Assembly (NCBI GenBank): GCA_944322145.1
Contig: CALUNW010000009.1
Coordinates: 45,900-109,899, forward strand
Source: an uncultured Atopobiaceae bacterium
GTDB lineage: Bacteria; Actinomycetota; Coriobacteriia; Coriobacteriales; Atopobiaceae
DNA: 64,000 nt
Direction of reading: 5' to 3'
In this document: piece after piece, positions 26,901 through 34,948 of the stretch
Layout: every line of letters begins with the position of its first letter
Numbering within the stretch: position 1 is the stretch's first letter
Notes under the pieces: model-generated
Database searches by the model: none
Told to the model about the DNA's origin: nothing
Seen by the model: the letters and a program-made list of their open reading frames with translations, nothing else
Translations under genes and position numbers: made by a program

Positions 26901-27305
26901 GCGGATCGCGGCACTGGTGGGGGCGACGCGCTGGGCAGCGGGCGCGGGGCGTCTCGGCGGCGCGGCCTTCCGGGCGACGGCGGGCCCGACGCCGAGGCGG
27001 GCGAGGTAGGCGAGCGCAAGGGCGATCTCGTGCTTGCACATGCCCGGGTAGTTCTCTGCCGCGGCGCAGGTGCAACCATAGTCGAGGATATCGCCCTCGT
27101 TGAGGTTGAGCTGCACGCGTGTGCGATAGACGCTGCTCCGGGAGCCCACGACCTTGCCCGACAGGGAGGCGGTCGAGCCGAGCGCGCCGACCGTGACGTC
27201 AAGGTCGCGCACGGCGCCGTCGCGTGCGAGGGAGAGCCCGCGGCCGTACGTCGAGGAGAGCGCAGCCTCGTTCTGAAGTGCCCCTATCAGGTACTTCTCG
27301 TCCAT
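23904..27305 (-). CDS. SNF2-family DNA helicase/translocase with SWIM finger
   Basis: 1133 residues. An N-terminal SWIM zinc finger (CTCAAAENYPGMCKHEI, about residues 77-95) is followed by a long middle region. The SNF2_N motor comes next, with Walker A ADDMGLGKTLQM (near 697) and DEAH (near 798). The helicase C-terminal domain has FSQFTTMLQ and QATDRAHRIGQ (to about 1080). Bacterial SWIM-SNF2 proteins (HepA-like) translocate on double-stranded DNA and may remodel protein-DNA complexes; the role here is not known. The start at 27305 follows GGGAGG by eight bases. It is directly downstream of the tRNA remnant and was the chromosomal neighbour of the tRNA gene before integration. Confidence 0.92.
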   Translation of the reverse strand: MDEKYLIGALQNEAALSSTYGRGLSLARDGAVRDLDVTVGALGSTASLSGKVVGSRSSVYRTRVQLNLNEGDILDYGCTCAAAENYPGMCKHEIALALAYLARLGVGPAVARKAAPPRRPAPAAQRVAPTSAAIRQLMDELTLQRLRSAEEARLAHQLEAEKNLEPAELLLTLMPAQDTYYAQDAWCVKLRIRRGGASYVVKSVSALVGAYQRGDVVTYGKSLSFPHVASAFTEPARQILEILSRVVASQQALYESRWKYQAAGRGADTKELPVADEDIVALLDALMGGSIEFQENDGPYGARGAIRTLAVTEGDPAVRAQISPSSEAGYNLSISGARRCFSAGGCLYVIDDARARRCSPEFAARAGDLLGKLLPCPSKLHVAPADLPTFCRDVLPALRAAIELDAPAELDDLVPPNAAFAFRIGCDDGLVTCDATVAYGTWERGLYGHDLVEAQRARWVPRRPDVPEPARDLVAEYRVMDTVEGLFPFGALEAGDLPCFDEADDERLFDLLTRGLAELGELGEVLLSERLRSVRVRESPRLSVRATVRSGLLDVALDASGLSAQDLEAYLGAYKLRQRFVRLSDGDIMRLGENAAAAEELAEGLGVTTAELAEGVGGLPANRTLFVDALAKQSGGLGLSRNDEFRAIVRDFDTFADSDYEVPASLADVLRPYQRDGFRWLQTLERLGFGGILADDMGLGKTLQMIAHILACRESAGSDAPPPTLVVCPASLVYNWMSELARFAPELRAVAVLGAKAARRGIIADAQKHDVFVTSYDLMKRDVADYEGAHFARVVLDEAHYIKNPLTQVARAAKRLPAGVRFALTGTPIENRTAELWSIFDFLMPGLLGTRDAFSKAYEGPVEAGDERATERLRRLVSPFVLRRLKEDVLTDLPEKNESVVVARMVGEQEKLYRASQDRLARQIARELPDEFKRKKLQVLVELTRLRQICCDPSLAFEDYAGGSAKLETCLELVAGALEGGHRILLFSQFTTMLQIVSNRLSAQGIAHCTLTGATSKEERRRLVERFQAGEVPVFLISLRAGGVGLNLTAADVVIHYDPWWNLAAQNQATDRAHRIGQERAVTVFKLICADTIEERIIAMQESKRELAESLLSGEDVSRTTLTREDLLALLEG

Positions 27306-27364
27306 GGCGCCACCTCCCTCGTCGGCTTGGCTTGCTTGGAGCAACTATAGCCGAGCGACCGGAC

Positions 27365-27398
27365 AAAAACCGTCCGCCGGGCCAGAATGGCCCGGCGG
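27365..27398 (-). terminator. Terminator abutting the oldest tRNA 3' end
   Basis: On the minus strand CCGCCGGGCC/GGCCCGGCGG (27374-27383 with 27389-27398) is followed by a run of five U. It directly follows the tRNA-like 3' end at 27397-27443, as expected for the original tRNA-fMet terminator. Confidence 0.75.
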
Positions 27399-27443
27399 TC
27401 GCGGGGGCAGGATTTGAACCTACGGCCTTCGGGCTATGAGCCC
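27397..27443 (-). pseudogene. Diverged 3' half of tRNA-fMet (old attachment site)
   Basis: This 47-bp stretch matches the 3' half of the initiator tRNA from the anticodon stem to the acceptor end, with two substitutions in the first 45 bases relative to the copies at 27856 and 61246, and a final G instead of A at the CCA position. No 5' half adjoins it. It marks the chromosome-side end of an earlier integration event at the same tRNA gene. Confidence 0.85.
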
Positions 27444-27445
27444 AA

Positions 27446-27480
27446 TGCGACAGTGTCGTTTTTCTGTCGCGACATTGTCG
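27446..27480. repeat. TGCGACA/TGTCGCGACA palindromic motif, copy 1
   Basis: It contains the self-complementary box TGTCGCGACA (27465-27474) preceded by TGCGACAGTGTCG. It matches 57923-57957 at 30 of 35 positions, all differences being transitions. It lies 2 bp from the old att remnant. The heptamer TGCGACA is the same as in the arrays flanking the regulator at 59236. Confidence 0.8.
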
Positions 27481-27584
27481 GGTTCGAAGGTTCGGAAAAT
27501 GGATAGTGGACCTATTGCGCGCTACGGTGCAAGCTTTAGGTCTCTTCTGCCCCTCGTCCGCCTGAACTTGTTCAAGATGTAGAA

Positions 27585-27675
27585 TACTGTGGAAGCTACT
27601 CGAGATACTTGGGAAGTTACTGTGGAAGCTACTTAGGAAGTTACTTAGGAAACCCGCTTCCACACTTCCACAGTA
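27585..27675. repeat. Orphan iteron array (GGAAG, 12-bp period)
   Basis: GGAAG-type boxes start at 27591, 27612, 27624, 27636 and 27648 (the last three steps exactly 12 bp). An inverted pair TACTGTGGAAG/CTTCCACAGTA lies at 27585 and 27665. No gene adjoins it. The layout, with TACT linkers, parallels the arrays beside the AlbA-type genes at 58-61 kb. Confidence 0.75.
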
Positions 27676-27814
27676 GCTCCGGCATTTCTCCTGCGGTCGA
27701 ACTGTCTGTCTGCCGGTTAAGCCGCTCGCCACGCGGTTGTTCTCGATTTGCCGGTCTTCGAGACAGGCTAGGGGAGATTTCACCTGCAATTCACCCGCAA
27801 AGCTGCTCTAGAGA

Positions 27815-27845
27815 CAAAAAACCCGAAGGCCGCATGACCTCCGGG
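27815..27845 (-). terminator. Terminator following the attL tRNA end
   Basis: On the minus strand CCCGGAGG pairs with CCTTCGGG (one G-U pair) and is followed by six U (27815-27820). It lies just beyond the 3' end of the tRNA half at 27856. This shows the older element had carried its own terminator to restore tRNA function. Confidence 0.75.
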
Positions 27846-27855
27846 CTGCAAGTTT

Positions 27856-27901
<46 letters not shown>

Positions 27902-28057
27902 AACGTGTTTCTAGCGACTGCTCTTGTCTGCTATTGTGCATTCTATCTCATAAAACTGCAGATAACAAGTTGGTATTGCTTGTTTCGATGCGAATTAGTT
28001 TGGCAATGCTGACCACTTTTTGACCACTTTAGTTGTATCCTGACCACCAGAAGGCAC

Positions 28058-29314
28058 ATGACAGTACAGGGCGATCGGAACGAAATGAGCGGCAAGCGAA
28101 TAAGAATCAGAGGCGAGGGATCAATCACAACGATCGAGCGCGGACACAAGTATCGAATTCGCCTGCGCATCCCCCCGGAGCTCAACGGCGGGAAGCCCAA
28201 GTGGTCCAAGCAGAGGACGGTCATCGGCAACATCGCCGACGCGAGGGTCGAGATAGAGAGGTACCGTGCGGAGCTCGAGGAGGAGCTCAACAATGAGCGC
28301 TGCGGCCTCACTGTCGGAGAGTACGCCCGAGAGTTCCAGCAGCGGCGGCTCGAGATGGGCACGCTCTCGCCCGACACGCTCGCCCGAGACGAGCTCGAGA
28401 CGCGTCGCATCGAGAGGCTCTTCGGTGACGTGGCAATCGAGGACGTCGACGCGAGAACGATAAGCGCGGGGTACGCGAGGCTTCGCAGGGAGGGCGTCTC
28501 GGCAAACGCGGTGTTCAAGGTTCACGCGAAGCTGAGCCAGATCCTCAAGAGGGCGGTCAGGGAGGACGTCATCCCGAGCAATCCGTGCGACAGGATTGAG
28601 GATGTCAAGCGCCCGGAGGCGAGGGAGCGCAGGAGCCTCTCCGCCGAGCAGGCGTTGCAGCTCGCTCGAGACCTCAAGGAGGCCCCAAGGGACGGGCGCA
28701 TCGTCGCGGTGTGGATCGCGCTCGCGACGGGGTGCAGGCGCGGCGAAATACTGGGGCTCACGTGGGCTGATGTGGACCTGGAGAGCGGCAGGCTGAGTAT
28801 CACGCACCAGCTCGACAAGAAGAAGCGCGTAAGGAGCCCGAAGAGCAGGGCCAGCAGGAGAAACCTTGCCATCGACGGGGGCACGGTCGCTTTTCTGAGC
28901 GAGTGGAAGGCGATGCAGTCGGAGAGGTTCTTCGGCGGGGCACTCGTTCCCGACGTAACCCCCGTCTGCACCAACGAGCTCGGCGAGTTCATGGACCCTA
29001 ACGTCTTCGGCAGGTGGAGGCGGGCCTTCTTCGCGGACCACGGGCTCGGCAGGTTCAAGGTCGTCGAGGAGACGTGGGACAAGAACGGCATCAAGCGCTA
29101 CAAGCGAAGTGGCTACGAGGGATTCAACCTCCATGAGCTCAGACATACTCAGGCGACGCTTCTCATTGGCGGCGGCGCCGACATCAAGACGGTCCAGACG
29201 CGCCTGGGCCACAGCAGCCCTTCGCTGACCCTCTCCCTCTATGCGCACGCCATCGAGCAGAAGGACCGAGATGCCGCCGACCTGATCGGCGGAATAATGG
29301 GCGAGGGAGAGTGA
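28058..29314 (+). CDS. int: Tyrosine recombinase (site-specific integrase)
   Basis: 418 residues with three parts: an N-terminal arm-binding AP2-like region (about 10-75), a SAM-like core-binding domain (about 85-190) and a catalytic domain. Catalytic residues are seen in ATGCRRGEILGL (arginine near 227), HELRHTQAT (near 358), LGHSS and the tyrosine of LSLYAHA (near 394). It integrates and excises the element at the tRNA-fMet 3' end. The gene reads inward from attL. The ATG at 28058 follows AGAAGG; a later ATG at 28085 is possible. A matching small excisionase-like gene is at 55639, unusually far from the integrase. Confidence 0.93.
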   Translation: MTVQGDRNEMSGKRIRIRGEGSITTIERGHKYRIRLRIPPELNGGKPKWSKQRTVIGNIADARVEIERYRAELEEELNNERCGLTVGEYAREFQQRRLEMGTLSPDTLARDELETRRIERLFGDVAIEDVDARTISAGYARLRREGVSANAVFKVHAKLSQILKRAVREDVIPSNPCDRIEDVKRPEARERRSLSAEQALQLARDLKEAPRDGRIVAVWIALATGCRRGEILGLTWADVDLESGRLSITHQLDKKKRVRSPKSRASRRNLAIDGGTVAFLSEWKAMQSERFFGGALVPDVTPVCTNELGEFMDPNVFGRWRRAFFADHGLGRFKVVEETWDKNGIKRYKRSGYEGFNLHELRHTQATLLIGGGADIKTVQTRLGHSSPSLTLSLYAHAIEQKDRDAADLIGGIMGEGE

Positions 29315-29482
29315 GTCCGGATCGGCGGTGACGGGCATGACGGCAATGACGGCGACTTTGGGGCCCGCCCGGCCGTCATGTACACGCCTCTGCCCTGTTG
29401 CTGCGGCCTTAAGACATAGACGTGTCTTTCGGGGACTAGGTGATGGGGTGCCGTGGGGCGCGACCGGTCGCCCTTCGCCTCG

Positions 29483-29974
29483 TCACGCGCCACCACTCGC
29501 TCGCAGGACCAGCTCGGTCTCCTCCATGGCCCCCTTGTCGAAGGTGGCTCCGGTTCTCTCGAACCCCACGTGCTCGTAGAAGCCGAGCGCGGGTTCGTTC
29601 GAGGAGAACGCGCTCAGCACGACGTCGTGCCCCCCGATTCGCGAGAGCGCCGCCTCAAGAAGGGCACGGCCGATTCCTCTGCCTTGGAACTCCTGGAGAA
29701 CGTAAAGGTTGCAGACCTCGGCAGCACCGTCGACGCTGAAGTGCGAGCGGCAGCGATCCGACCATGCGATATAGCCGACGACCCTTCCATCGACCTTCGC
29801 CACGAGCGTGCGCAGGTCGGTGAGTCGGCGCGTGACGTCCTCGGCGAACTGCGGCGTGATTGTGTCGTTGAGGTCGTCCGGCAGCAACCCCCGATAGGTC
29901 TCCTGCCACGTCCGAGCGTGAACCTCTGCCTTCTCCGGGATGTCCTCAGGTGTGAGGGGGAGTATCTGTGTCAC
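29483..29974 (-). CDS. GNAT-family N-acetyltransferase
   Basis: A 163-residue GNAT protein with the acetyl-CoA-binding loop QEFQGRGIGRALL (about residues 98-110) and the C-terminal NEPALGFYEHVGFERTGATF typical of RimI/PhnO-like enzymes. The GTG start at 29974 is chosen because GAGAGG lies seven bases upstream; longer in-frame starts (29.99-30.07 kb) lack a ribosome site and run into a pseudogene. The acceptor substrate is unknown. It is cargo close to the integrase. Confidence 0.82.
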   Translation of the reverse strand: MTQILPLTPEDIPEKAEVHARTWQETYRGLLPDDLNDTITPQFAEDVTRRLTDLRTLVAKVDGRVVGYIAWSDRCRSHFSVDGAAEVCNLYVLQEFQGRGIGRALLEAALSRIGGHDVVLSAFSSNEPALGFYEHVGFERTGATFDKGAMEETELVLRASGGA

Positions 29975-30068
29975 GGCACGTCCTCTCGATTCGTAGGCCA
30001 TGTCGTCTAGTTTAGGGTAGATTACGAAAGCGGAGAGCGAGGCGCCGACCACCGGGCGCGCCGACATC

Positions 30069-30215
30069 TCGTTCGCCGCCTCGGCCTACCTCGCTGCCTT
30101 CGCTGGCGACGCGGCCGGCGGTGCTCAGGCGGCCATCGGTGCCGTGGGCACAGCGCTCCCGGCGCTTGCTATCCTCCTCGCTAGCTGGCGCTGCAACGGG
30201 TCGGTCGCTACTTGA
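30069..30215 (+). pseudogene. C-terminal fragment of the 46326-type membrane protein
   Basis: Translated on the plus strand, this stretch gives SFAASAYLAAFAGDAA and continues to a stop with the same ending (NGSVA) as the protein at 46326-46649. The N-terminal half and the start are missing. It is a duplicated and truncated copy about 16 kb from its parent, evidence of internal recombination in the element. Confidence 0.85.
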
Positions 30216-30427
30216 CGATGCGGGTCACGGGACGCCATTCATCGCGCCTGAACGACCAATTCTGTGCCGTCGAGCCTCGGAATCTGTCCGTTTGAGCGAG
30301 ATGAATGATTTGCCAAGCGTTTGCTTCGTCACTCGTCTGCTACCATGGGCTCGTACTGCACCCGGCGAAAGGTCGACATGCTCTAGGTCCTTCTCGACAT
30401 ATCAGTTACACCTGATGGGAGAAGACC

Positions 30428-32143
30428 ATGAAGTCGACCATGTCTGCCGCCGCGCGCGACTACGTCCGCGCGTTCTACCGCGACAACCGCCTCAACCTTG
30501 CCGCCGCCCTCGCGCTCACGGTGCTCGACGTGCCCGCCGCGCTCGTGGGGTCGTGGCTGCTCGGACGCATCATCGACGTCATCGGCACCGGTGGCGCCTC
30601 CGCGCTCGCGCGCCTGGCCGCGCTCTGCGGCGCGTTCCTCGCGGCCTCGCTCGCCGTGAGCCTGGGGATGTACCGCGCCAAGTGCGCCTTCGTCTACCGG
30701 GCGCTCGCCCAGTACAAGTCGCTCGCGTTCGAGCGCCTCTCCGAGAAGGGCGTGCGCGCCTTCGCCCGCGAGAACACGGGCAGCTACCTCTCGCTGCTCA
30801 CCAACGACGTGGCCTCCATCGAGGAGGGCTACCTCAAGCGCGGCTTCCTCATCGTGTACCACGCCCTGCTGCTCGCAGGGTCGCTCGCGATGATGCTCGC
30901 GCTCTCGGTGCCGCTCACGGCGGCGGCCGTGGCGCTCAGCGCGGCGCCGCTCGCGGTGTCCGTGGCCATGGGGCGCGAGATGGGGGAGCGCGAGCGGGCG
31001 GTCTCGGCCGGCAACGAGCGCTTCGTCTCCCGGCTGCGCGACCTGCTCGCGGGCTTCTCCGTGGTCAAGGCCTTCCGCGCGGAGGCCGAGGCGCGCCGGC
31101 TCTTCGACGCGGCCAATTCCGAGGTCGAGGGCCTCAAGCGCCGACGCTACTGGTGGGAGTGCCTGATCGGCGCGGTGAGCGAGAACCTCTGCGGGTCGCT
31201 CCTGCAGTTCGGCGTCTTCCTCGCGGGCGCGTGGCTCGCCGTGACGGGCGAGGTCACGGCCGGCACGGTGCTCGTCTTCGTGAACCTGTGCAACTACCTC
31301 GTCATGCCCATCAACGTGCTGCCGCAGTTCCTCGCGAGCCGCCGGGCCGCCGCGGGCCTCATCGAGAAGCTCGCGGAGGCGGCCGAGAGGAACGAGGCGC
31401 GCCGCGGCGAGAGGGTCGGGCGCGGCCTCGCGGGCGTCGTGCTGGACCACGTGGGCTTTGCCTACGGCGGCGGGGACCCCGTGCTCTCCGACGTGAGCCT
31501 CGCGCTGCGCCCCGGAGGCCGCTACGCTCTCGTGGGCGCCTCCGGCAGCGGCAAGTCCACGCTGCTGAACCTCCTCATGGGCGGGGAGGACGGGTATACG
31601 GGCAGCGTTCGCGTGGGCGGCCACGAGCTGCGCGACGTCGACGCCGGGAGCCTCTGCGACCTCATGGGCCTCATCGACCAGCAGGTCTTCCTCTTCGACG
31701 ACACGCTGGGCAATAACGTGACGATGTTCCGGGACTTCCCGGAGGGCGAGGTCCTGGACGCGTGCCGCCGCGCGGGCCTAGGTGAGCTCGTCGCCGAGAA
31801 GGGCCTGGGGTACGAATGCGGCGAGGGCGGCGCCAACCTCTCGGGCGGCGAGCGGCAGCGCGTCTCCATCGCGCGTGCGCTCCTGCGTAAGACCTCGGTC
31901 CTTCTCGTCGACGAGGCGACGTCGGCGCTGGACGCGAGGACGGCCGCCGAGGTGGCGGGCGCGATCCTGGACCTCGAGGGGCCCACGCGCCTGGTGGTGA
32001 CTCACCGGCTGGAGCCGGCGCTGCTCGCGCGCTACGACGAGATATTCGTCCTGCGCGAGGGGCGCGTGGTCGAGCGGGGCACCTACGACGAGCTCGCGTC
32101 CGCGGGCGGCTACTTCGCCGGGCTCTGCGCGGTCGCGAGGTGA
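30428..32143 (+). CDS. ABC exporter half-transporter (permease-ATPase fusion)
   Basis: 571 residues. Six membrane helices (about 20-310) are fused to an ATPase with Walker A GASGSGKST (near 371), signature LSGGERQR (near 472), LLVDEATSALD and an H-loop TH. The order and length match the MsbA/multidrug class of exporters, which work as dimers. The ATG follows GGGAGAAG. No partner gene adjoins it, so it may homodimerise, or pair with one of the related half-transporters at 34949 or 36792. The substrate is unknown; with the other pumps it suggests export or resistance cargo. Confidence 0.9.
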   Translation: MKSTMSAAARDYVRAFYRDNRLNLAAALALTVLDVPAALVGSWLLGRIIDVIGTGGASALARLAALCGAFLAASLAVSLGMYRAKCAFVYRALAQYKSLAFERLSEKGVRAFARENTGSYLSLLTNDVASIEEGYLKRGFLIVYHALLLAGSLAMMLALSVPLTAAAVALSAAPLAVSVAMGREMGERERAVSAGNERFVSRLRDLLAGFSVVKAFRAEAEARRLFDAANSEVEGLKRRRYWWECLIGAVSENLCGSLLQFGVFLAGAWLAVTGEVTAGTVLVFVNLCNYLVMPINVLPQFLASRRAAAGLIEKLAEAAERNEARRGERVGRGLAGVVLDHVGFAYGGGDPVLSDVSLALRPGGRYALVGASGSGKSTLLNLLMGGEDGYTGSVRVGGHELRDVDAGSLCDLMGLIDQQVFLFDDTLGNNVTMFRDFPEGEVLDACRRAGLGELVAEKGLGYECGEGGANLSGGERQRVSIARALLRKTSVLLVDEATSALDARTAAEVAGAILDLEGPTRLVVTHRLEPALLARYDEIFVLREGRVVERGTYDELASAGGYFAGLCAVAR

Positions 32144-32152
32144 CGAGCGCCT

Positions 32153-33037
32153 CTACGCCCCCGCCACCGCATCGGCCCAGCTCTCGGATGTGATGGTAAC
32201 GGACTCGTCGGGCAGCGTGACGCGCGCGACCTCCACGTTCTTCTCGGCGTCTATGACGGTGACCTCGACGCGCCAGTCCGTGGCCCCGTCGAGCGCCTGA
32301 AGGGCTGCGCACGTCCCGGGGACGGTCATGAACGCCTGGCCCACGATCATCGGCTTGTCGAGAAGCGCGGGCGAGGCGGTTATGCTGACGGATGCGTGGT
32401 CGTCCGCGACCTCCACCGCGCTCACGTCCTCGGCGTCTCGCAGCGACGCCAGGGCGTCACCGAGGCTCTGCTCGACGTCCGTGCGGTAGTCCGCGAGCTG
32501 GAGTTCCGTGAACGTGAGCACGAGGTCATCGCCGTCCGCTCGCGCCTCGAGCGCGAGCTCGGGCGTCTCCTGGAAGTCCGCGGCGAGCTCCTCGGCGGTC
32601 TGCGAGAAGAACCTCAGCATTGAGGCGGGCAGCCGCACCTCGTGCGCGTCGTGGAGCGACTTGTAGAAGTCCACGGTGGGCTCCCAGTCGTAGACCTTGA
32701 CGGGGAAGGAGAGCTCCATGGAAGGGGCGTCAATCCAGGTGAGGATCACGTCGTCACCGGCTTGGGGCAGCGCGTCGGTGCCCCATTCGGAGAAGCTGGC
32801 CGTGCCCTGCACGTCTGCGTCCGTTTTGTTCTGTGGGAGCACGACCTTGTCCGGACGCTCGAGGATGCGCACCTCGGCGGTCTGGCTCTCCTCGTCCACC
32901 GAGAGGACGATCGCGCGCTCGTTGTGGCTGACGGGGCCGTTCTCTCCGCCGGTCGTGTGCGCGCCGTCCGAGCAGCCGGGAAGCACGGCCAGGCAGATTG
33001 CGCACATCAGTGAGATGAGGGCCTCGCGCCTCGTCAT
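32153..33037 (-). CDS. Lipoprotein of unknown function
   Basis: 294 residues beginning with a lipoprotein signal peptide (MTRREALISLMCAICLAVLPGC), with the lipidated cysteine in LPGC at residue 22. The mature part is acidic and rich in beta-strand-like segments, with no recognised domain. It has a strong GAGGAGG site 5-6 bases before the ATG. It converges on the ABC gene at 30428 (10 bp apart). Attached to the membrane exterior, it might serve immunity or substrate binding for the adjacent exporters, but nothing proves this. Confidence 0.7.
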   Translation of the reverse strand: MTRREALISLMCAICLAVLPGCSDGAHTTGGENGPVSHNERAIVLSVDEESQTAEVRILERPDKVVLPQNKTDADVQGTASFSEWGTDALPQAGDDVILTWIDAPSMELSFPVKVYDWEPTVDFYKSLHDAHEVRLPASMLRFFSQTAEELAADFQETPELALEARADGDDLVLTFTELQLADYRTDVEQSLGDALASLRDAEDVSAVEVADDHASVSITASPALLDKPMIVGQAFMTVPGTCAALQALDGATDWRVEVTVIDAEKNVEVARVTLPDESVTITSESWADAVAGA

Positions 33038-33140
33038 GGTGCCTCCTCGGAAACCGTGTCGATAATCGAAGTCTCATGTTCCATGAGCTGTGGTAACATT
33101 CTAAGAGCTGGACTGGCCTTAGGGCCCGGGTCCACCCAGT

Positions 33141-33160
33141 GGCGGGGGAAGTCCCCCGCC
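33141..33160 (+). terminator. Strong small hairpin upstream of a short ORF
   Basis: GGCGGGGGAAGTCCCCCGCC forms an 8-9 bp GC stem with a tiny loop and is followed by ATTCT. It sits 17 bp before the short ORF at 33177, so it may be a weak terminator or a translation-controlling leader hairpin. Confidence 0.5.
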
Positions 33161-33176
33161 ATTCTCATATCGGAGG

Positions 33177-33356
33177 ATGGCGGTCAAGCTGTCAGAGCTC
33201 AGCATCTATTCAGCGGACCTCATCTGCACGCTTGAACTCACTGCGATAAAGGCGGATTCAGGTGAGCTCTCTCGATCCGAGGAGATATTCTTCGAGAGCA
33301 GACGAAAGCTCAGAAAGAACTGGCTATCTCAGCTTGAACGAATGAGGCTTGTCTGA
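33177..33356 (+). CDS. Small hypothetical protein (59 aa)
   Basis: The frame gives a 59-residue charged, helical-looking protein (MAVKLSELSIYSADLICTLE ... LERMRLV). GGAGG directly abuts the ATG, which is too close for an ideal ribosome site. Its base composition is lower in GC than the neighbouring transporter genes. No family is recognised. It could be a remnant or a small regulator of the downstream pump genes. Confidence 0.4.
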   Translation: MAVKLSELSIYSADLICTLELTAIKADSGELSRSEEIFFESRRKLRKNWLSQLERMRLV

Positions 33357-33422
33357 GCGTCGCTTTTGACGAGCATGTGCTATCGTAGCCGTGGCCTTTC
33401 CGTCGATCAGAAGGGGGCAGCG

Positions 33423-33455
33423 ATGAGGCAGACGAACGAGGAGACCCTCCGCTAG
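33423..33455 (+). CDS. Possible 10-codon leader peptide before the MFS pump gene
   Basis: ATG at 33423 follows GGGGGC by five bases and encodes MRQTNEETLR before TAG. GC-rich potential stems follow (about 33485-33515). The arrangement, 150 bp before the MFS gene, resembles attenuation leaders of resistance genes, but no competing stems could be proven by eye. Confidence 0.3.
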   Translation: MRQTNEETLR

Positions 33456-33545
33456 GGAGGCCCGTTCCCAGGCGCGACCGGTGACGCCCGCGCAGGCGGG
33501 CGGGCCTTGGCGTGCCGAAGCCTCCCCGGGGGATCCGACCGCAGG

Positions 33546-33574
33546 TGATGAAAGGGGACAGTCCCTTTTCATCA
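33546..33574. repeat. 29-bp palindrome, copy 1
   Basis: TGATGAAAGGGGAC, a central A, then GTCCCTTTTCATCA: 14-bp arms with one mismatch. The same palindrome occurs at 36748-36776. Here it lies 28 bp upstream of the MFS start. Confidence 0.9.
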
Positions 33575-33602
33575 GTCGACCCTTCGTGAAAGGCATCCCA
33601 AC

Positions 33603-34781
33603 TTGATACCGCTCTACTACGCCTACGTGGCGTTCTCCAACCTGTCCATGGTCTCCACGGTCATGGGCCTCTACCTCGAGCACGTGGGCTTCTCGCTCGC
33701 GGGCGTCGGCGTGCTGTTCGGCGCGCTGCAGCTGGGCAAGACCCTGCTCGAGGTGCCCACGGGCTTCGTCGCGGACCGCTTCGGCAGCCGGGCGAGCCTC
33801 GTCGCCGCCGTGGCGCTCGAGATGGCGGGCTACGCGCTCATGCTCGTCGCGCGGGGGCTCCCGGCGATGCTCTGCGTGATGCTCGTCCTCGCGGCGGCCT
33901 ACACGCTCACCACGGGCTGCGCGACGGCCATCGTGGCCGACCACCTCATCGCGCGCGGCCGCGAGGAGGAGCTCACGCGCGTTAGCGCCGTCTCGCGCGT
34001 CGTCTTCTACTGCTGCTACGGGGTCTCCGCGCTCGCGGCCGGCCTGCTCGCCGACGTGGGCTACGGGCTCGTCTTCGCGCTCTCGATCGCGTCGCTCGCG
34101 GGCGCGCTCGCCTGCGTGCTCCTCATGCGCGACGACCGGGCGGGCGAGAGGGGCGGCGCGCCCGCGGCCCCGGTCCGGCCGCTCGAGGCCGCGCGCTACG
34201 TGGCGGGGTGCCGCCCCGTGCTCTACTACGTGCTGGTGGAGGGCGCGGTCGCGTGGTCGATGGTGCCCGTGGACGACTTCTACAACAACTACCTCAACGG
34301 CTACTTCGGGGTACCGCTGCCGGCGGTGGGCGCGGTCGTGGCGGCGCAGTTCGCGCTCACGAGCCTCGCGGGGCTGGGCAGCTCCCGGCTCGCGCGGCGC
34401 CTGGGGGACGCGCGCGTGGCGCGGCTCGGCCCTCTCGCCGTGGTCGCGCTCTTCCTCGCGTTCTCGCTCTGCTCGGAGCCCCGGGCGGCCGTGGCGCTCT
34501 ACATGGCCGGCCTCGCGGCGTTCTGCCTTGTGAACCCGGTCCGCACCAAGGTGCTTAACGTCGCGCTGGACCCGCGCTACCGCGTGACCTCGCTCTCGTT
34601 CGCCTCGATCGCGGTGTCGCTGCTCTCCGCCGTCTCTCAGCCGCTCTTCGGCTGGCTCTCGGGCCTTCTGGACATGCGGCTCGCCATGGTGGCGCTGCTC
34701 GCGACGTCGATTGCCCTCCTCGGCGCGATCAACCTGGCGTTCTCCCGGATCGACCTGCCGCAGAAGGAGGCACAGTCATGA
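33603..34781 (+). CDS. MFS transporter
   Basis: 392 residues with about twelve hydrophobic segments. The loop after helix 2 reads GFVADRFGSRASL, the MFS signature between helices 2 and 3. It is a drug/metabolite exporter type; the substrate is not predictable. The start is TTG at 33603, because the frame is closed just upstream and no ATG precedes the first helix. Its stop overlaps the ATG of a truncated acetyltransferase gene (ATGA). Confidence 0.85.
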   Translation: MIPLYYAYVAFSNLSMVSTVMGLYLEHVGFSLAGVGVLFGALQLGKTLLEVPTGFVADRFGSRASLVAAVALEMAGYALMLVARGLPAMLCVMLVLAAAYTLTTGCATAIVADHLIARGREEELTRVSAVSRVVFYCCYGVSALAAGLLADVGYGLVFALSIASLAGALACVLLMRDDRAGERGGAPAAPVRPLEAARYVAGCRPVLYYVLVEGAVAWSMVPVDDFYNNYLNGYFGVPLPAVGAVVAAQFALTSLAGLGSSRLARRLGDARVARLGPLAVVALFLAFSLCSEPRAAVALYMAGLAAFCLVNPVRTKVLNVALDPRYRVTSLSFASIAVSLLSAVSQPLFGWLSGLLDMRLAMVALLATSIALLGAINLAFSRIDLPQKEAQS

Positions 34782-34942
34782 GCATCGAGCTCTATCGCCC
34801 CACCGTGCGCGACCTCTGGTTCAGGCGCGACCTTCTGGCCGACGAGGCAACCATGTCCTACAACCGCGCCCGGGGAGGGATCAATGGTTGCCTAGCCTCC
34901 GCGTCGTCCGCCGCATCGCATATTGGAACCGAAGGGATGTGA
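34778..34942 (+). pseudogene. Truncated GNAT acetyltransferase start
   Basis: The 54-codon frame begins MSIELYRPTVRDLWFRRDLL and reads on to NRARGG, which is the N-terminus of a GNAT subfamily. It then departs into unrelated sequence ending IGTEGM. The acetyl-CoA domain is missing, so a deletion has joined the start to other DNA. It is translationally coupled to the MFS gene. Confidence 0.7.
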
Positions 34943-34948
34943 TACGAC

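Noticed and set aside
24906..27350. An 814-codon plus-strand frame opposite the SNF2 helicase
   Set aside because: Translation is Val/Glu/Gly/Arg-rich with no domain; the minus strand clearly encodes the helicase motifs.
28058..29314. Prophage instead of mobilizable element
   Set aside because: No capsid, terminase, tail or lysis genes lie between the att sites, whereas relaxase and coupling genes do.
33423..33455. Attenuation leader peptide as a firm call
   Set aside because: Kept only as a low-confidence feature, because no mutually exclusive stem pairs could be drawn by eye.
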